Notes under the pieces: generated by a model
What the model was told of the DNA's origin: nothing
Database searches by the model: none
What the model saw: the letters and a program-made list of their open reading frames with translations, nothing else
Shown: one piece after another, positions 16,074-24,426 of the stretch
Layout: the number at the start of each line of letters is the position of its first letter
How positions within the stretch are numbered: the first letter of the stretch is position 1
Assembly: GCA_947259495.1 (NCBI GenBank)
Contig: CAMYLV010000025.1
Coordinates: forward strand, 1-34,677
DNA length: 34,677 bases
Source of the DNA: an uncultured Desulfobacterales bacterium
GTDB lineage: Bacteria > Desulfobacterota > Desulfobacteria > Desulfobacterales > JAHEIW01
Direction of reading: 5' to 3'
Made by a program: the position numbers and the translations under genes

Positions 16074-16953
16074 GCGACGCATTAAATCCAGAATGCTCCA
16101 CAGCTTTTTGCACGATCCGTCTGCCATTGTTGGATTTGTCATTCTGGTGTTGTTCATTGCGGCCGCATTGCTGGCGCCCTTGATTACGCCGCAGAATCCC
16201 TACGATCTGGAAACCCTGACCCTGGAACATTTTCTGACCCCGCCGATCTGGATGGAAGCGGGACAGGCACCTTATTTGCTGGGGACCGATGATCAGGGGC
16301 GCGGGATTTTCAGCACCATCATTTACGGCTGCCGAACATCTTTGTTCGTTGGCTTCAGTGTCGTACTGATAGCCGGGACATTCGGTGTGATCATGGGGCT
16401 TCTGGCCGGATATTACGGCGGCTGGATCGACGCGGTCACCATGCGCCTGGCGGATACGTTATTTTCTTTTTCAACCACACTGCTGGCCTTTTTATTTCTC
16501 GGCATTTCCGGCGGCGGCAGCATATTAATTGTCATTCTTGCCATCTGCATTGCCGGCTGGGTGCGCTATGCCCGTACCATGCGCGGCAGCGTGCTGGAGG
16601 TCAAAGAGAACGCTTATATTATGGCCGCCAAATCCACCGGCGCCGGTGATTTTAGACTTTTGGTGCACCACCTGCTGCCCAATGCCATTCCGCCGATTTT
16701 TGTGGTTCTGGCCATCGACCTGGCGGTGGTGATTATGCTCGAAGCCACCCTCAGTTTTTTGGGTGTGGGGGTTCCGCTGACCGAGCCCTCCCTGGGTATG
16801 ATGATCTCCATCGGTAAAAACTATATCTATGCCGGTATGTGGTGGATGATTGTTTTTCCAGGCGCGGCTCTGATTCTGCTGGTGATCGGTATCAATTTGT
16901 TTGCGGATTGGCTGAGGGAAGAGCTTAATCCCAAAATTCAGCGCAAAGCCTAA
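16066..16953 (+). CDS. Peptide ABC importer permease, DppC type (cluster 1)
   Basis: This 295-residue DppC/OppC-type permease is the second channel half of cluster 1. An N-terminal cytoplasmic segment and first helix (SAIVGFVILVLFIAAALLAP) are followed by a periplasmic loop with LLGTDDQGRGIFSTIIYGCR, the typical DppC motif, and then five helices. The ATPase-coupling loop is ENAYIMAAKSTGAGDFRLLV followed by HHLLPNAIPP (about residues 182-211). It overlaps the upstream permease gene by 8 bases. Its stop codon lies one base before the left arm of a long inverted repeat that fills the following gap. Confidence 0.93.
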   Translation: MSKRRIKSRMLHSFLHDPSAIVGFVILVLFIAAALLAPLITPQNPYDLETLTLEHFLTPPIWMEAGQAPYLLGTDDQGRGIFSTIIYGCRTSLFVGFSVVLIAGTFGVIMGLLAGYYGGWIDAVTMRLADTLFSFSTTLLAFLFLGISGGGSILIVILAICIAGWVRYARTMRGSVLEVKENAYIMAAKSTGAGDFRLLVHHLLPNAIPPIFVVLAIDLAVVIMLEATLSFLGVGVPLTEPSLGMMISIGKNYIYAGMWWMIVFPGAALILLVIGINLFADWLREELNPKIQRKA

Positions 16954-17335
16954 AACTGCTTTAAAAAGGGCTATCTTTTGCTCAATAGTTGCGTTTCCCC
17001 GCGATGATGAGCGGGATTTCACATCTATTTCTATAGACATAAAAGTATTCATCAAATCGCTTCAAAATGCTCGCGTACTAATGTGTACGCTCCACTTTTG
17101 AAGCGATTTACGCCTTACTCTCAAACAAAATCTAACCTTTTTTTAAAGCAGTTTGGCTCTAGAATTCAAGCCGTGACGCTTTTTCAAAAGCACAACTGTT
17201 AAAGACGTCTCCTTAATTTGATAATTCGAACCCAGGTTTGAAATGTTGTTTTCTCTGCCCCCCCTTGAAATCCGCGAGCAAAATCTGAGCGATTTTGAAG
17301 CAATTTAATATTTTAAAATTTTAAGGATGGAACGA
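16953..17335. repeat. Intergenic nested inverted repeats, MITE-like
   Basis: This gap of nearly 400 bases contains no gene. An outer inverted repeat pairs AAACTGCTTTAAAAAGG (16953-16969) with CCTTTTTTTAAAGCAGTTT (17136-17154). Inside it is a perfect 14-bp inverted repeat, AAATCGCTTCAAAA (17054-17067) with TTTTGAAGCGATTT (17096-17109), enclosing a further GCGTAC/GTACGC stem. A degraded copy of the right arm, TTTTGAAGCAATTT, recurs at 17293-17306 just before the next gene, preceded by CGCGAGCA, which is also found reverse-complemented inside the first palindrome. This is either a small non-autonomous mobile element or a complex mRNA 3' structure. Confidence 0.45.
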
Positions 17336-18973
17336 GTGATAAGAAAAAATGCGTTACTGTTATTTGTCCTTATTTTGGCTGCTTTGCTGATGTGGAATTG
17401 TGAATGGGCGGGGCAGGACAAACCGGATTACTGGCCGACAAAGAACTGGAAGACCGCCTCCCCTGAAAGCCAGGGAATGGATTCGGCCGTGTTGTTGAAT
17501 ATGCTGGAAGTCATCTGGCAAAATGATATTAAAATCGACAGTGTCCTGGTGGTTCGCAACGGGTATATCGTGCTGGATGCCTACAGTTATCCTCGCGATG
17601 AGGCTGATATACATAACATATACTCCTGTTCCAAAAGCGTTACATCGGCATTGGTTGGCATCGCCATTGATCAGGGCTACATAAAAGGCGTGAACCAGCC
17701 AGTACTGGATTTTTTTCCAGAACGCGTTGCCAAAAATCTTGATGCCGACAAAGAAGCCATGACGCTAGCGCACCTGCTAACGATGAGTTCCGGATTGGAT
17801 TGCCGTGATTCTTATCGATATCATTGGATCGGCTTAGAGCAAATGAAGGCTAGCGCGGACTGGGTGCAGTTTATGATTGATTTGCCCATGGCCAAAGAGC
17901 CGGGAACCCATTTTAACTACTGTAATGGCGCCACCTTTCTTCTTTCGGCCGTTTTGCAGCAAAAAACCGGCCTGGATGCGCTATCTTTTGCCGAAAAACA
18001 TCTTTTTAAACCGCTGGGTATTTCCGGAGTCATCTGGCCATCTAATCCTCAGGGAGTAACCGTCGGATACGGCAAAATTCATATGCGCCCGCAAGATATG
18101 GCCAAATTCGGTTTTCTTTATCTGAACAATGGATTGTGGGATGACAAACGGATCATCTCTTCCCGCTGGATAAAGGACTCAACCCGCAAGCATGTTGCGA
18201 CTAATGGGCTTCTGGATTATGGATATCAGTGGTGGACAACTGGAGCCGGCGAATACGGAGCCATGGGTTATGGTGGACAATTTATATTTGTCGTGCCGCG
18301 TAAAAACATAATAGCGGTATTTACCAGTAATTTAGATCTAAAGAATATTTTTATTCCCTCTGTCTTATTGCGATCCAATATCATTCCGTCTGTAAAGTCA
18401 GACAAACCGCTGCCAGAAAATTTACAGGAACAAAAAACACTTAAAGATCTGATGGCGCTCTGGCAGAAGACAAGCCCCAAGGATCGTGAGAAAATCAGAG
18501 AAAAAACCGGCAAAGCCCCTTCGAGCCTACTGCCCGGAGAATACGTGAACAACGCGTACGGCTTCTCGGCCCGTTATGACCCCAAACTGACCATCACCGA
18601 TCATGCAATGAAGCCGGGTCAGATTTTTCGAAAAAAAGCGCCTCAGGGCGTACCCATTTTTAGTATTGCACTGGGGGACATTCCCCAGGGACTGGCGTTG
18701 AAAGATACCGGAAATTTTCTTCTGAAACTTTATAGAAAAGAACCGCAGATTAAAGATCCCGAAATTCGAAAACAGGAACTCATCACCCTGTCGGATGGAA
18801 CCCCGGCCAATTATGGTGAAATTACCTGGCGCTATCGATCATTCGACCTGGTAACCGTGGCTGTCGGTGCCTATAAAGATGATAAGATTATCGCCGTTAC
18901 GGTCGTTGGCAGTCAGAATATGCCGACGGAATATCTGGCGGGCATGGTAAAATCTTTAAAATTCAAAGATTAA
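17336..18973 (+). CDS. Serine hydrolase, class C beta-lactamase fold, with extra C-terminal domain
   Basis: This is a secreted serine hydrolase of the beta-lactamase/D-aminopeptidase superfamily, 545 residues from the GTG at 17336. I prefer that start because AAGGATGG lies 5 bases upstream; the ATG at 17327 has the AAGG directly against it. A hydrophobic N-terminal segment ends at Cys22, but the preceding residues LMWN make a poor lipobox, so a Sec signal or membrane anchor is safer than a lipoprotein call. The catalytic motifs are Ser97-Cys-Ser-Lys100, Tyr195-Cys-Asn197 and GYGG at 311-314 in place of KTG. Residues 400-545 form a second region with a strand-rich pattern (NAYGFSARYDPKL near the start, YLAGMVKSLKF at the end) reminiscent of PsbP/LpqN-like lipoprotein domains. 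Substrates could be D-amino-acid peptides or esters. Confidence 0.85.
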   Translation: MIRKNALLLFVLILAALLMWNCEWAGQDKPDYWPTKNWKTASPESQGMDSAVLLNMLEVIWQNDIKIDSVLVVRNGYIVLDAYSYPRDEADIHNIYSCSKSVTSALVGIAIDQGYIKGVNQPVLDFFPERVAKNLDADKEAMTLAHLLTMSSGLDCRDSYRYHWIGLEQMKASADWVQFMIDLPMAKEPGTHFNYCNGATFLLSAVLQQKTGLDALSFAEKHLFKPLGISGVIWPSNPQGVTVGYGKIHMRPQDMAKFGFLYLNNGLWDDKRIISSRWIKDSTRKHVATNGLLDYGYQWWTTGAGEYGAMGYGGQFIFVVPRKNIIAVFTSNLDLKNIFIPSVLLRSNIIPSVKSDKPLPENLQEQKTLKDLMALWQKTSPKDREKIREKTGKAPSSLLPGEYVNNAYGFSARYDPKLTITDHAMKPGQIFRKKAPQGVPIFSIALGDIPQGLALKDTGNFLLKLYRKEPQIKDPEIRKQELITLSDGTPANYGEITWRYRSFDLVTVAVGAYKDDKIIAVTVVGSQNMPTEYLAGMVKSLKFKD

Positions 18974-19099
18974 AATCGGTTTTGATTCAAAAATATTTAA
19001 CAGTCATTTTAGAGTCCATAAATAAAGCGTTCTATTTCCTAATCCATGCCTCCTTTCAACGCGGTCAATTCAAGTATCGGTCAGGGCAAATAAGTCATT

Positions 19100-20035
19100 A
19101 TGAGTACCGAGGAATCAAGAGAAGAAATTCTAGAGTATTTTCAGCAGCAAAATAATTGCGAGCTGCCGTATTGTATTGAAGTGGCCTCAGACAGGGAAGG
19201 GGAACATGTGGTTGTGGTCGGCGGCACCCACGGCAATGAACCCGCCGGTGTCCGAGCCATGGTTGCCTTTCATCGGCAGTTGCAAAATGGCGAGATTAAA
19301 CTGGAGAGCGGCAAAGTCAGTCTGCTGCTGGGTAATCCGCAAGCCTACCAGAAAGACCGGCGCTATATTGACAGGGACCTGAACCGCAGCTTCGACCATC
19401 CGGAAGGCGCCACCCTTGAAGGCCGGCGGGCCGCTGAAATCATTGAATACCTGGACCGCAACAATGATATTGTTGCGCTGCTGGATCTGCATTCGGTCAG
19501 TATCGGCGATTTTAAAATCTGTGTTTATGAAAAAGACAACTCCCAAATTCTGGACCTGACGCTGAGCATCAGCGACATCCCCTTGCATTTTATCTATCAT
19601 CCGGCACATATGCCCGGCACGTTGATCGGAGCAGCCGGCCGGCGGCGAATCTGCGGCTTGATCGTGGAATGCGGCAATCACCTGTCCAAGCAAGGGGTGG
19701 ATACCGCTCTAAGCCACATGCAGGCCATGCTGGCGCATTACCGGATGTTCCGCACCGCTGCTGAGGCCCCAAAAACAGAGATACTGAGCATCGAGCAGTA
19801 TGAAAGCATTGGCGCCATTAAACCGGGCCCCAATTTTAAATTTCTCATCACGGATGTTGAAACTGGAACAAAACTGGCAAAAGGGCAATTGTTCGGCAGG
19901 GACGACAACGGGGATCACATCGCGCCGCAGGATTGTTATATCGTGGCGCCTTCCAGAGTCGTGAAATCCACGGATGTTGATGCAGGCTTTCTATGCAAAA
20001 TGAAACGGTTCTATAGCGTGTCGTCTCAGAAATAA
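19100..20035 (+). CDS. Succinylglutamate desuccinylase/aspartoacylase family zinc hydrolase
   Basis: This 311-residue cytoplasmic zinc hydrolase has the M14-type AstE/ASPA fold, which removes an acyl group from an N-acyl amino acid. Zinc ligands are His44 and Glu47 in GGTHGNEPAG and His131 in LLDLHS; Glu190 in LIVECGNH is the general base, and DRDLNRSF (residues 91-98) supplies the substrate-carboxylate-binding Asn-Arg pair. All key residues are intact and the length is normal. It lies downstream of cluster 1 and the serine hydrolase, with gaps of more than 120 bases, so shared transcription is possible but not shown. No ast arginine-succinyl pathway genes are nearby, so arginine catabolism is unlikely; scavenging of imported N-acyl amino acids is an inference. 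The start has a TCGGTCAGGGC site of modest quality. Confidence 0.88.
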   Translation: MSTEESREEILEYFQQQNNCELPYCIEVASDREGEHVVVVGGTHGNEPAGVRAMVAFHRQLQNGEIKLESGKVSLLLGNPQAYQKDRRYIDRDLNRSFDHPEGATLEGRRAAEIIEYLDRNNDIVALLDLHSVSIGDFKICVYEKDNSQILDLTLSISDIPLHFIYHPAHMPGTLIGAAGRRRICGLIVECGNHLSKQGVDTALSHMQAMLAHYRMFRTAAEAPKTEILSIEQYESIGAIKPGPNFKFLITDVETGTKLAKGQLFGRDDNGDHIAPQDCYIVAPSRVVKSTDVDAGFLCKMKRFYSVSSQK

Positions 20036-20259
20036 TTTACAAGATTAGAGCCGGGCATGTCATTTCCCGAAAGGCGATATGAATTTTGTGGTGCCAGTGC
20101 CCCGATATTTGGGATTCGACCATCGCTGCGGGTGGCTCCAATACATGGTTGCCGTTCATCCCCAATATCGGGTCACTGCGTTACTACTGGGGAAATCATC
20201 CGCAGATCGCCTTTCGGAAAACAACATGCCCGTCTGATAAATTTAGCACAGGCGACATC
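20036..20259. other. Convergent intergenic gap with a spaced inverted repeat
   Basis: The plus-strand deacylase gene and the minus-strand cluster 2 converge here. CCCGATATTTGGG (20101-20113) is the inverse of CCCCAATATCGGG (20160-20172) with one mismatch and a 46-base spacer. No T-tract terminator and no recognisable protein are present. Open frames across the region look like chance or unrecognised gene remains. Confidence 0.35.
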
Positions 20260-21255
20260 TTACAAAATCTCAGTTAATCCAACCTGTCCGGCAAAAAAAC
20301 AGGCCGCAAAATGATTTTTTTCTATTTCTTTGGTTTTCGGTTCGCTTCGGCTGCAGATGTCTTTGGCATATAGACAGCGCGGATGAAAGCTGCAGCCCGG
20401 CGGGGGATCGATGGGGCTGGGGACGTCGCCTTTTAAAATGATGCGAGTGTTGCGTTGCAGCGCGGGATCTGGAATGGGCACTGCCGAAAGCAGTGCCTGG
20501 GTATAAGGGTGCAGTGGCTTTTTGTACAACGCTTTGCTCGGTGCGATTTCGACAATTTTACCAAGATACATGACGGCCACGCGATCGCTGATATGCTCCA
20601 CCACACTGAGATCGTGGGATATGAAAAGATAGGTCAATCCGAATTCATCCTGTAGGTCTTTCAACAGATTGATGACCTGCGCCTGGATGGACACGTCCAG
20701 GGCAGACACCGCCTCATCACAGACAATCAGCTTGGGATTTAACGCCAGGGCTCTGGCAACGCCGATTCTCTGCCGCTGACCGCCCGAGAACTGGTGCGGA
20801 TAGCGGCGCATGTTTTCCTTGCGCAGTCCCACAACTCTCAACAGTTCGAGCACCCGTGCGTCTCTTTTCTTGCGGCTGCGCATGCCATGAACCAGCAACG
20901 GCTCGCCGATGATGTGCGCGACCGTTTTGCGGGGGTTTAACGAAGAGAAAGGGTCCTGGAAGATGATCTGCATGCTTTCGCGCAGGGCCTGCATTTTTTT
21001 CTTGTCATAGGTGAGGATACTTTGACCTTCAAAGAAAATATCGCCGGATGTCGGCTCCTCCAGGCGTAAGATCGCCCTTCCGAAGGTGGTCTTGCCGCAA
21101 CCGGATTCTCCCACCAGCCCGACGGTTTCCCCCTTTTCAATGGTCAGACTCACCCCGTCGACCGCCTTGACCGCTGCGATTTCCTTGAGAAAAACGCCGC
21201 CCTTTATGGGGAAGTATTTAACAATATTTTTGGCCTCCAGCAGGATATCAGGCAT
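20260..21255 (-). CDS. dppF: Dipeptide ABC importer ATPase, DppF type (cluster 2)
   Basis: This 331-residue ATPase has Walker A GESGCGKT at residues 49-56, the signature FSGGQRQR, and Walker [10 protein letters not shown], where Ala replaces the Pro usually found after the Glu. The C-terminal cysteine set (GCSFHPRC...C...C) is complete. A short extra tail ([11 protein letters not shown]) follows the last cysteine. It is the last gene of the minus-strand operon dppABCDF, and its start overlaps the end of the D gene by 8 bases. With the D subunit it forms the ATP-hydrolysing motor. Confidence 0.93.
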   Translation of the reverse strand: MPDILLEAKNIVKYFPIKGGVFLKEIAAVKAVDGVSLTIEKGETVGLVGESGCGKTTFGRAILRLEEPTSGDIFFEGQSILTYDKKKMQALRESMQIIFQDPFSSLNPRKTVAHIIGEPLLVHGMRSRKKRDARVLELLRVVGLRKENMRRYPHQFSGGQRQRIGVARALALNPKLIVCDEAVSALDVSIQAQVINLLKDLQDEFGLTYLFISHDLSVVEHISDRVAVMYLGKIVEIAPSKALYKKPLHPYTQALLSAVPIPDPALQRNTRIILKGDVPSPIDPPPGCSFHPRCLYAKDICSRSEPKTKEIEKNHFAACFFAGQVGLTEIL

Positions 21256-22225
21256 ATTTCAAGCACCTTACCAAATGATTATCGGCCACCGCGTACATCT
21301 CGGGTTCCACCTGACGACAGTCGTTAAAGACATCCGGGCAGCGATCGCTGTACAGACAGCCTGCGGGTAAATTCAGCAGAGAAGGCACCACACCCGAAAT
21401 GGTTTGTAGCCGGTTTTCTTTGCTTTCTCGTCCCAGTACCGGGATGGATTGAAGAAGCCCCACCGTGTAAGGATTTTTCGGATTGGCATAAAGCGTTTTC
21501 ACATCGGTGGATTCCATGACTTTGCCGGCATACATCACCGCCACATTCTGGGCCATTTCGGCAATGACCCCCAGATCGTGCGTGATAAAAAGGATGGCGG
21601 CCCCGGTTTCGTCTTTGAGTTTGTTCATTAAATCCAGGATTTGGGCCTGAATGGTGACATCCAGCGCCGTGGTGGGCTCATCGGCAATCATCAACTTGGG
21701 ATTGCAGGCCAGTGCCATGGCGATCATCACGCGCTGCCGCATGCCGCCGCTCATCTGATGCGGGTAGTCTGCAAGCCGCTTTTCGGCTGCCGGGATGCCC
21801 ACCAGCTGAAACATTTCGATCACGCGTTCGCGGGTGCCGCGGCGGGACAACTTCTGGTGCAGACGGATCACTTCGCCGACCTGGTCGCCCACTGGAAAAA
21901 CCGGATTCAGCGATGTCATCGGCTCCTGGAAAATCATCGAAATCCGGTTGCCCCGAATTTTGCGCATCTGAGGTTCGGTAAATTTCAGCAAATCCTGACC
22001 ATCGAAAAAGATATCGCCGCCCTCAATTTTGCCGGGTGGCTCAGGTATCAGGCGGATAATGGAATGGGCGGTGACACTTTTGCCGCAGCCGGACTCTCCG
22101 ACCAGACCCAGGGTCTCACCGGACTTAATCGCCAGGCTGATGTTGTCGACGGCTTTGGCCACGTATCCGCGGACATAAAAATACGTTCGCAGGTTTTTTA
22201 TTTCCAGCAGGTTATTGTTTTCCAT
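21248..22225 (-). CDS. dppD: Dipeptide ABC importer ATPase, DppD type (cluster 2)
   Basis: This 325-residue ATPase has Walker A GESGCGKS at residues 43-50, the signature MSGGMRQR (Met in place of the usual Leu) and Walker [10 protein letters not shown]. The EPPGKI insert is typical of D subunits. The C-terminal GCLYSDRC...C...C set is intact, so a [4Fe-4S] cluster is expected by analogy with structurally studied Opp/Dpp ATPases. It starts 11 bases after the permease C stop and overlaps the dppF start by 8 bases, indicating translational coupling. Confidence 0.93.
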   Translation of the reverse strand: MENNNLLEIKNLRTYFYVRGYVAKAVDNISLAIKSGETLGLVGESGCGKSVTAHSIIRLIPEPPGKIEGGDIFFDGQDLLKFTEPQMRKIRGNRISMIFQEPMTSLNPVFPVGDQVGEVIRLHQKLSRRGTRERVIEMFQLVGIPAAEKRLADYPHQMSGGMRQRVMIAMALACNPKLMIADEPTTALDVTIQAQILDLMNKLKDETGAAILFITHDLGVIAEMAQNVAVMYAGKVMESTDVKTLYANPKNPYTVGLLQSIPVLGRESKENRLQTISGVVPSLLNLPAGCLYSDRCPDVFNDCRQVEPEMYAVADNHLVRCLKYA

Positions 22226-22236
22226 AAATTTGAATC

Positions 22237-23130
22237 TCAGTCCCGCAGCCGGGGGTCAAGTGCATCTCTCAGACCGTCGCCCAGAAGATTAAAGCCCAGC
22301 ACCGCAAAAAGAATGGCCAGCCCCGGAAAGGTCATGACCCAGGAAGCCCGCAGGATCAGCGCCCGGCTTTTGGCAATCATGGCGCCCCATTCGGGTGTGG
22401 GTGGCTGGGCCCCAAGCCCCAGAAAGCTTAATGCCGCCATGTCCAGGATGGCCGAGGCAAACCCCAGGGTGGTCTGGACGATCAGCGGGCCCAGACAGTT
22501 GGGTAAAATGGCAATAAAAATAATACGAAAGTCACGCGCACCGATGGCGCGGGCGGCACTGACATAGTCCTTTTCGCATTCCTCGAGCACACTGCCGCGC
22601 ACAATGCGTGCAAAACGGGGCACATAGGTGATAGCGATGGCAATCATGGCGTTTTGCAGGCTGGGGCCCAGGTAGGCCACCACCACGATCGCCAGTAGAA
22701 TGTAGGGAAAGGCCAGAATAATATCCATGCAGCGCATAATGATGCTTTCTCTGAACCCTTTGTAATAACCGGATATGCAACCCAGCAGGGTGCCGCATAA
22801 AAAAGCCAGACCGACACTGATGACCGCTACGACCAAAGAGACACGCGCGCCGTAAATCAGTCGCGAGAGAATATCCCGGCCCAGGTCATCGGTACCGAGG
22901 ATATTTTTCCAGGTGCCGGTCGCATGCCACACCGGCGGTTTGAGCTGATCGTAAAGAGCTGTCTCAAGGGGATCGTGAGGGCTCAGATAAGGGGCTAAAA
23001 TGGCACTCAGGATAAAAACGGTAATGATAACCAAACCAAGCACGGCGGTTTTGTTACGCCACAGCTGGCTGATCTGGTCAAAAAACGGATGCCGGTCCTC
23101 TGGATTTTTATGTGACTTTTTATTTTTCAT
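22237..23130 (-). CDS. dppC: Dipeptide ABC importer permease, DppC type (cluster 2)
   Basis: This 297-residue inner-membrane permease has the DppC layout: a charged cytoplasmic N-terminus, a first helix (TAVLGLVIITVFILSAILAP), a periplasmic ILGTDDLGRDILSRLIYGAR motif, then five helices with the ATPase-coupling loop EKDYVSAARAIGARDFRIIF near residues 190-209 and LPNCLGPLIV. It lies 123 bases after permease B, an unusually wide gap for partner subunits, filled by AT-rich repeats. The D ATPase gene follows after 11 bases. Confidence 0.93.
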   Translation of the reverse strand: MKNKKSHKNPEDRHPFFDQISQLWRNKTAVLGLVIITVFILSAILAPYLSPHDPLETALYDQLKPPVWHATGTWKNILGTDDLGRDILSRLIYGARVSLVVAVISVGLAFLCGTLLGCISGYYKGFRESIIMRCMDIILAFPYILLAIVVVAYLGPSLQNAMIAIAITYVPRFARIVRGSVLEECEKDYVSAARAIGARDFRIIFIAILPNCLGPLIVQTTLGFASAILDMAALSFLGLGAQPPTPEWGAMIAKSRALILRASWVMTFPGLAILFAVLGFNLLGDGLRDALDPRLRD

Positions 23131-23140
23131 ATAAAATTGT

Positions 23141-23250
23141 GATTAGTGTTTAGTATTTAGTATTTTGTGTCTGAAAGTCCGAATGCCATTGACCAAACTC
23201 AAAATACCAAACACAAAACACAAAACACGAAACATAAAACACCAAACACC
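23141..23250. repeat. AAACAC-type tandem and inverted repeats between the cluster 2 permease genes
   Basis: On the plus strand 23201-23250 is a degenerate tandem run of AAACAC(A/C) and AAAACAC units. The segment 23141-23170 (GTGTTTAGTATTTAGTATTT...) is a rough inverse of it. The two could pair as a long imperfect AT-rich hairpin in the dppB-dppC intercistronic mRNA. Confidence 0.45.
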
Positions 23251-23253
23251 AAC

Positions 23254-24258
23254 CTATTTCACACTGATTCTCGGATTAATAACGGCATACAGCACATCCA
23301 CGCACAGGTTAATCAAAACAAAAATCGTGGCAATGAACAGAGTGCCGCTGCGGATGACCATGTAGTCCCGTTGCATGACGGCGTCATACATCCACTTGCC
23401 GACACCGGGCCAGGCAAAGATGGTTTCCGTCAGAATCGCGCCGCCTAAAAGCACCCCGAACTGAAGGCCGATGGTGGTGACCACCGGAATCAGCGCATTG
23501 CGCAAAGCGTGCTTGAAAATGACAATAAACTGGGAAAGGCCTTTGGCTTTAGCGGTTTTGATGTAATCCTGGCGCAGCACTTCCAGCATGGCAGAGCGGG
23601 TCATGCGGGCGACAATGGCCGTCGGAATGGTGCTCAGGGTAACCGCCGGCATGATGATATGCCAGAGCGCATCCCTCAGTGCCGCCCAGTTACGGGTTAT
23701 TATAGCATCCAGAATGTAGAGATTGGTGATGGTTTCAAGCTCGACGCCGACAGTCAGCCGGCCTGACATGGGCAGCCATCCGAGGTTGAGGGCAAAGATG
23801 AGCATAAATACCAGTCCCAGCCAGAAAATGGGCATACTGACCCCTACCAGCGCCCCGAGCATGCTCAGGTAATCGAATATGGAGTATTGTTTAGTGGCTG
23901 AAATAATGCCGAGGATCATACCGGCAAAACAACTGATGAATAAGGCCACAATGGATAGCTCTATGGTAGCGGGAAATCGTTGTTTGACCTCGATCCAGAC
24001 TTTCTGGCGCGTCCAGATGGTTTCCCCCAGGTCGCCCTGCATCAATTGTTTGAGGAACAGTCCGTATTGTTCATATAGCGGTTTATTGAGCCCCAGATGC
24101 TCCCGTATTTCCTGCAGTGCTTCTTCCGAGGCCCGCTCTCCCATCAAAAGTTCAGCGGGATCACCCGGTGTGAGGTGCAACATCAGAAACACCAGAATGG
24201 ATACGCCCAGAAGGGTGGGGATTAATACAAAAATTCTGCGGATGATGTAGGCCAGCAT
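23254..24258 (-). CDS. dppB: Dipeptide ABC importer permease, DppB type (cluster 2)
   Basis: This 334-residue inner-membrane permease is of the DppB type. The N-terminal helix (RRIFVLIPTLLGVSILVFLM) is followed by the family segment LHLTPGDPAE and a periplasmic loop with HLGLNKPLYEQYGLFL, then five helices. The ATPase-coupling loop is RQDYIKTAKAKGLSQFIVIF followed by KHALRNALIPV. Compared with the permeases of clusters 1 and 3 it has a different insertion (VGVELETITNLYILDAIITRNW) in the third periplasmic region. It is separated from the binding-protein gene by a strong terminator-like hairpin. The start has only a weak ribosome site, so permease output is probably low compared with that of the binding protein. 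Confidence 0.93.
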   Translation of the reverse strand: MLAYIIRRIFVLIPTLLGVSILVFLMLHLTPGDPAELLMGERASEEALQEIREHLGLNKPLYEQYGLFLKQLMQGDLGETIWTRQKVWIEVKQRFPATIELSIVALFISCFAGMILGIISATKQYSIFDYLSMLGALVGVSMPIFWLGLVFMLIFALNLGWLPMSGRLTVGVELETITNLYILDAIITRNWAALRDALWHIIMPAVTLSTIPTAIVARMTRSAMLEVLRQDYIKTAKAKGLSQFIVIFKHALRNALIPVVTTIGLQFGVLLGGAILTETIFAWPGVGKWMYDAVMQRDYMVIRSGTLFIATIFVLINLCVDVLYAVINPRISVK

Positions 24259-24363
24259 GGTGAGCTCGAAAGATGGCTTTTTTTTATCTGCTAGATGAGA
24301 AACGGATTTGTATCTTAGCTGCTAAGCATTAAATTTCTATACTAATATACATGAGGTGTAAAC

Positions 24364-24400
24364 AAAAAAGGGAAAGAGGATCAGCCTCTTTCCCTTTTTT
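24364..24400 (-). terminator. Terminator-like hairpin between binding-protein and permease genes (cluster 2)
   Basis: AAAAAAGGGAAAGAGG (24364-24379) pairs perfectly with CCTCTTTCCCTTTTTT (24385-24400) around a 5-base loop. With A-tracts and T-tracts on both sides it can terminate in either direction. It lies 27 bases after the minus-strand binding-protein stop and is the strongest of the three such hairpins. Confidence 0.8.
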
Positions 24401-24426
24401 TCAGAACGTGAAGCAATACAATTTTT

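Noticed and set aside
17327-17335. The ATG at 17327 as start of the serine hydrolase
   Set aside because: Its AAGG ribosome site touches the ATG directly; the GTG at 17336 has proper spacing. The difference is only three residues.
20057-20314. An 85-codon plus-strand frame in the convergent gap
   Set aside because: It overlaps the end of the cluster 2 F ATPase gene on the other strand and matches no family I recognise; it was kept only as an unexplained region.
21641-22567. A 308-codon open frame on the plus strand
   Set aside because: It is antisense to the cluster 2 D ATPase and C permease genes; the protein has no recognisable domain.
23201-23250. CRISPR-like array
   Set aside because: The units are 6-8 bases, degenerate and without spacers, so it is a simple repeat, not a CRISPR.
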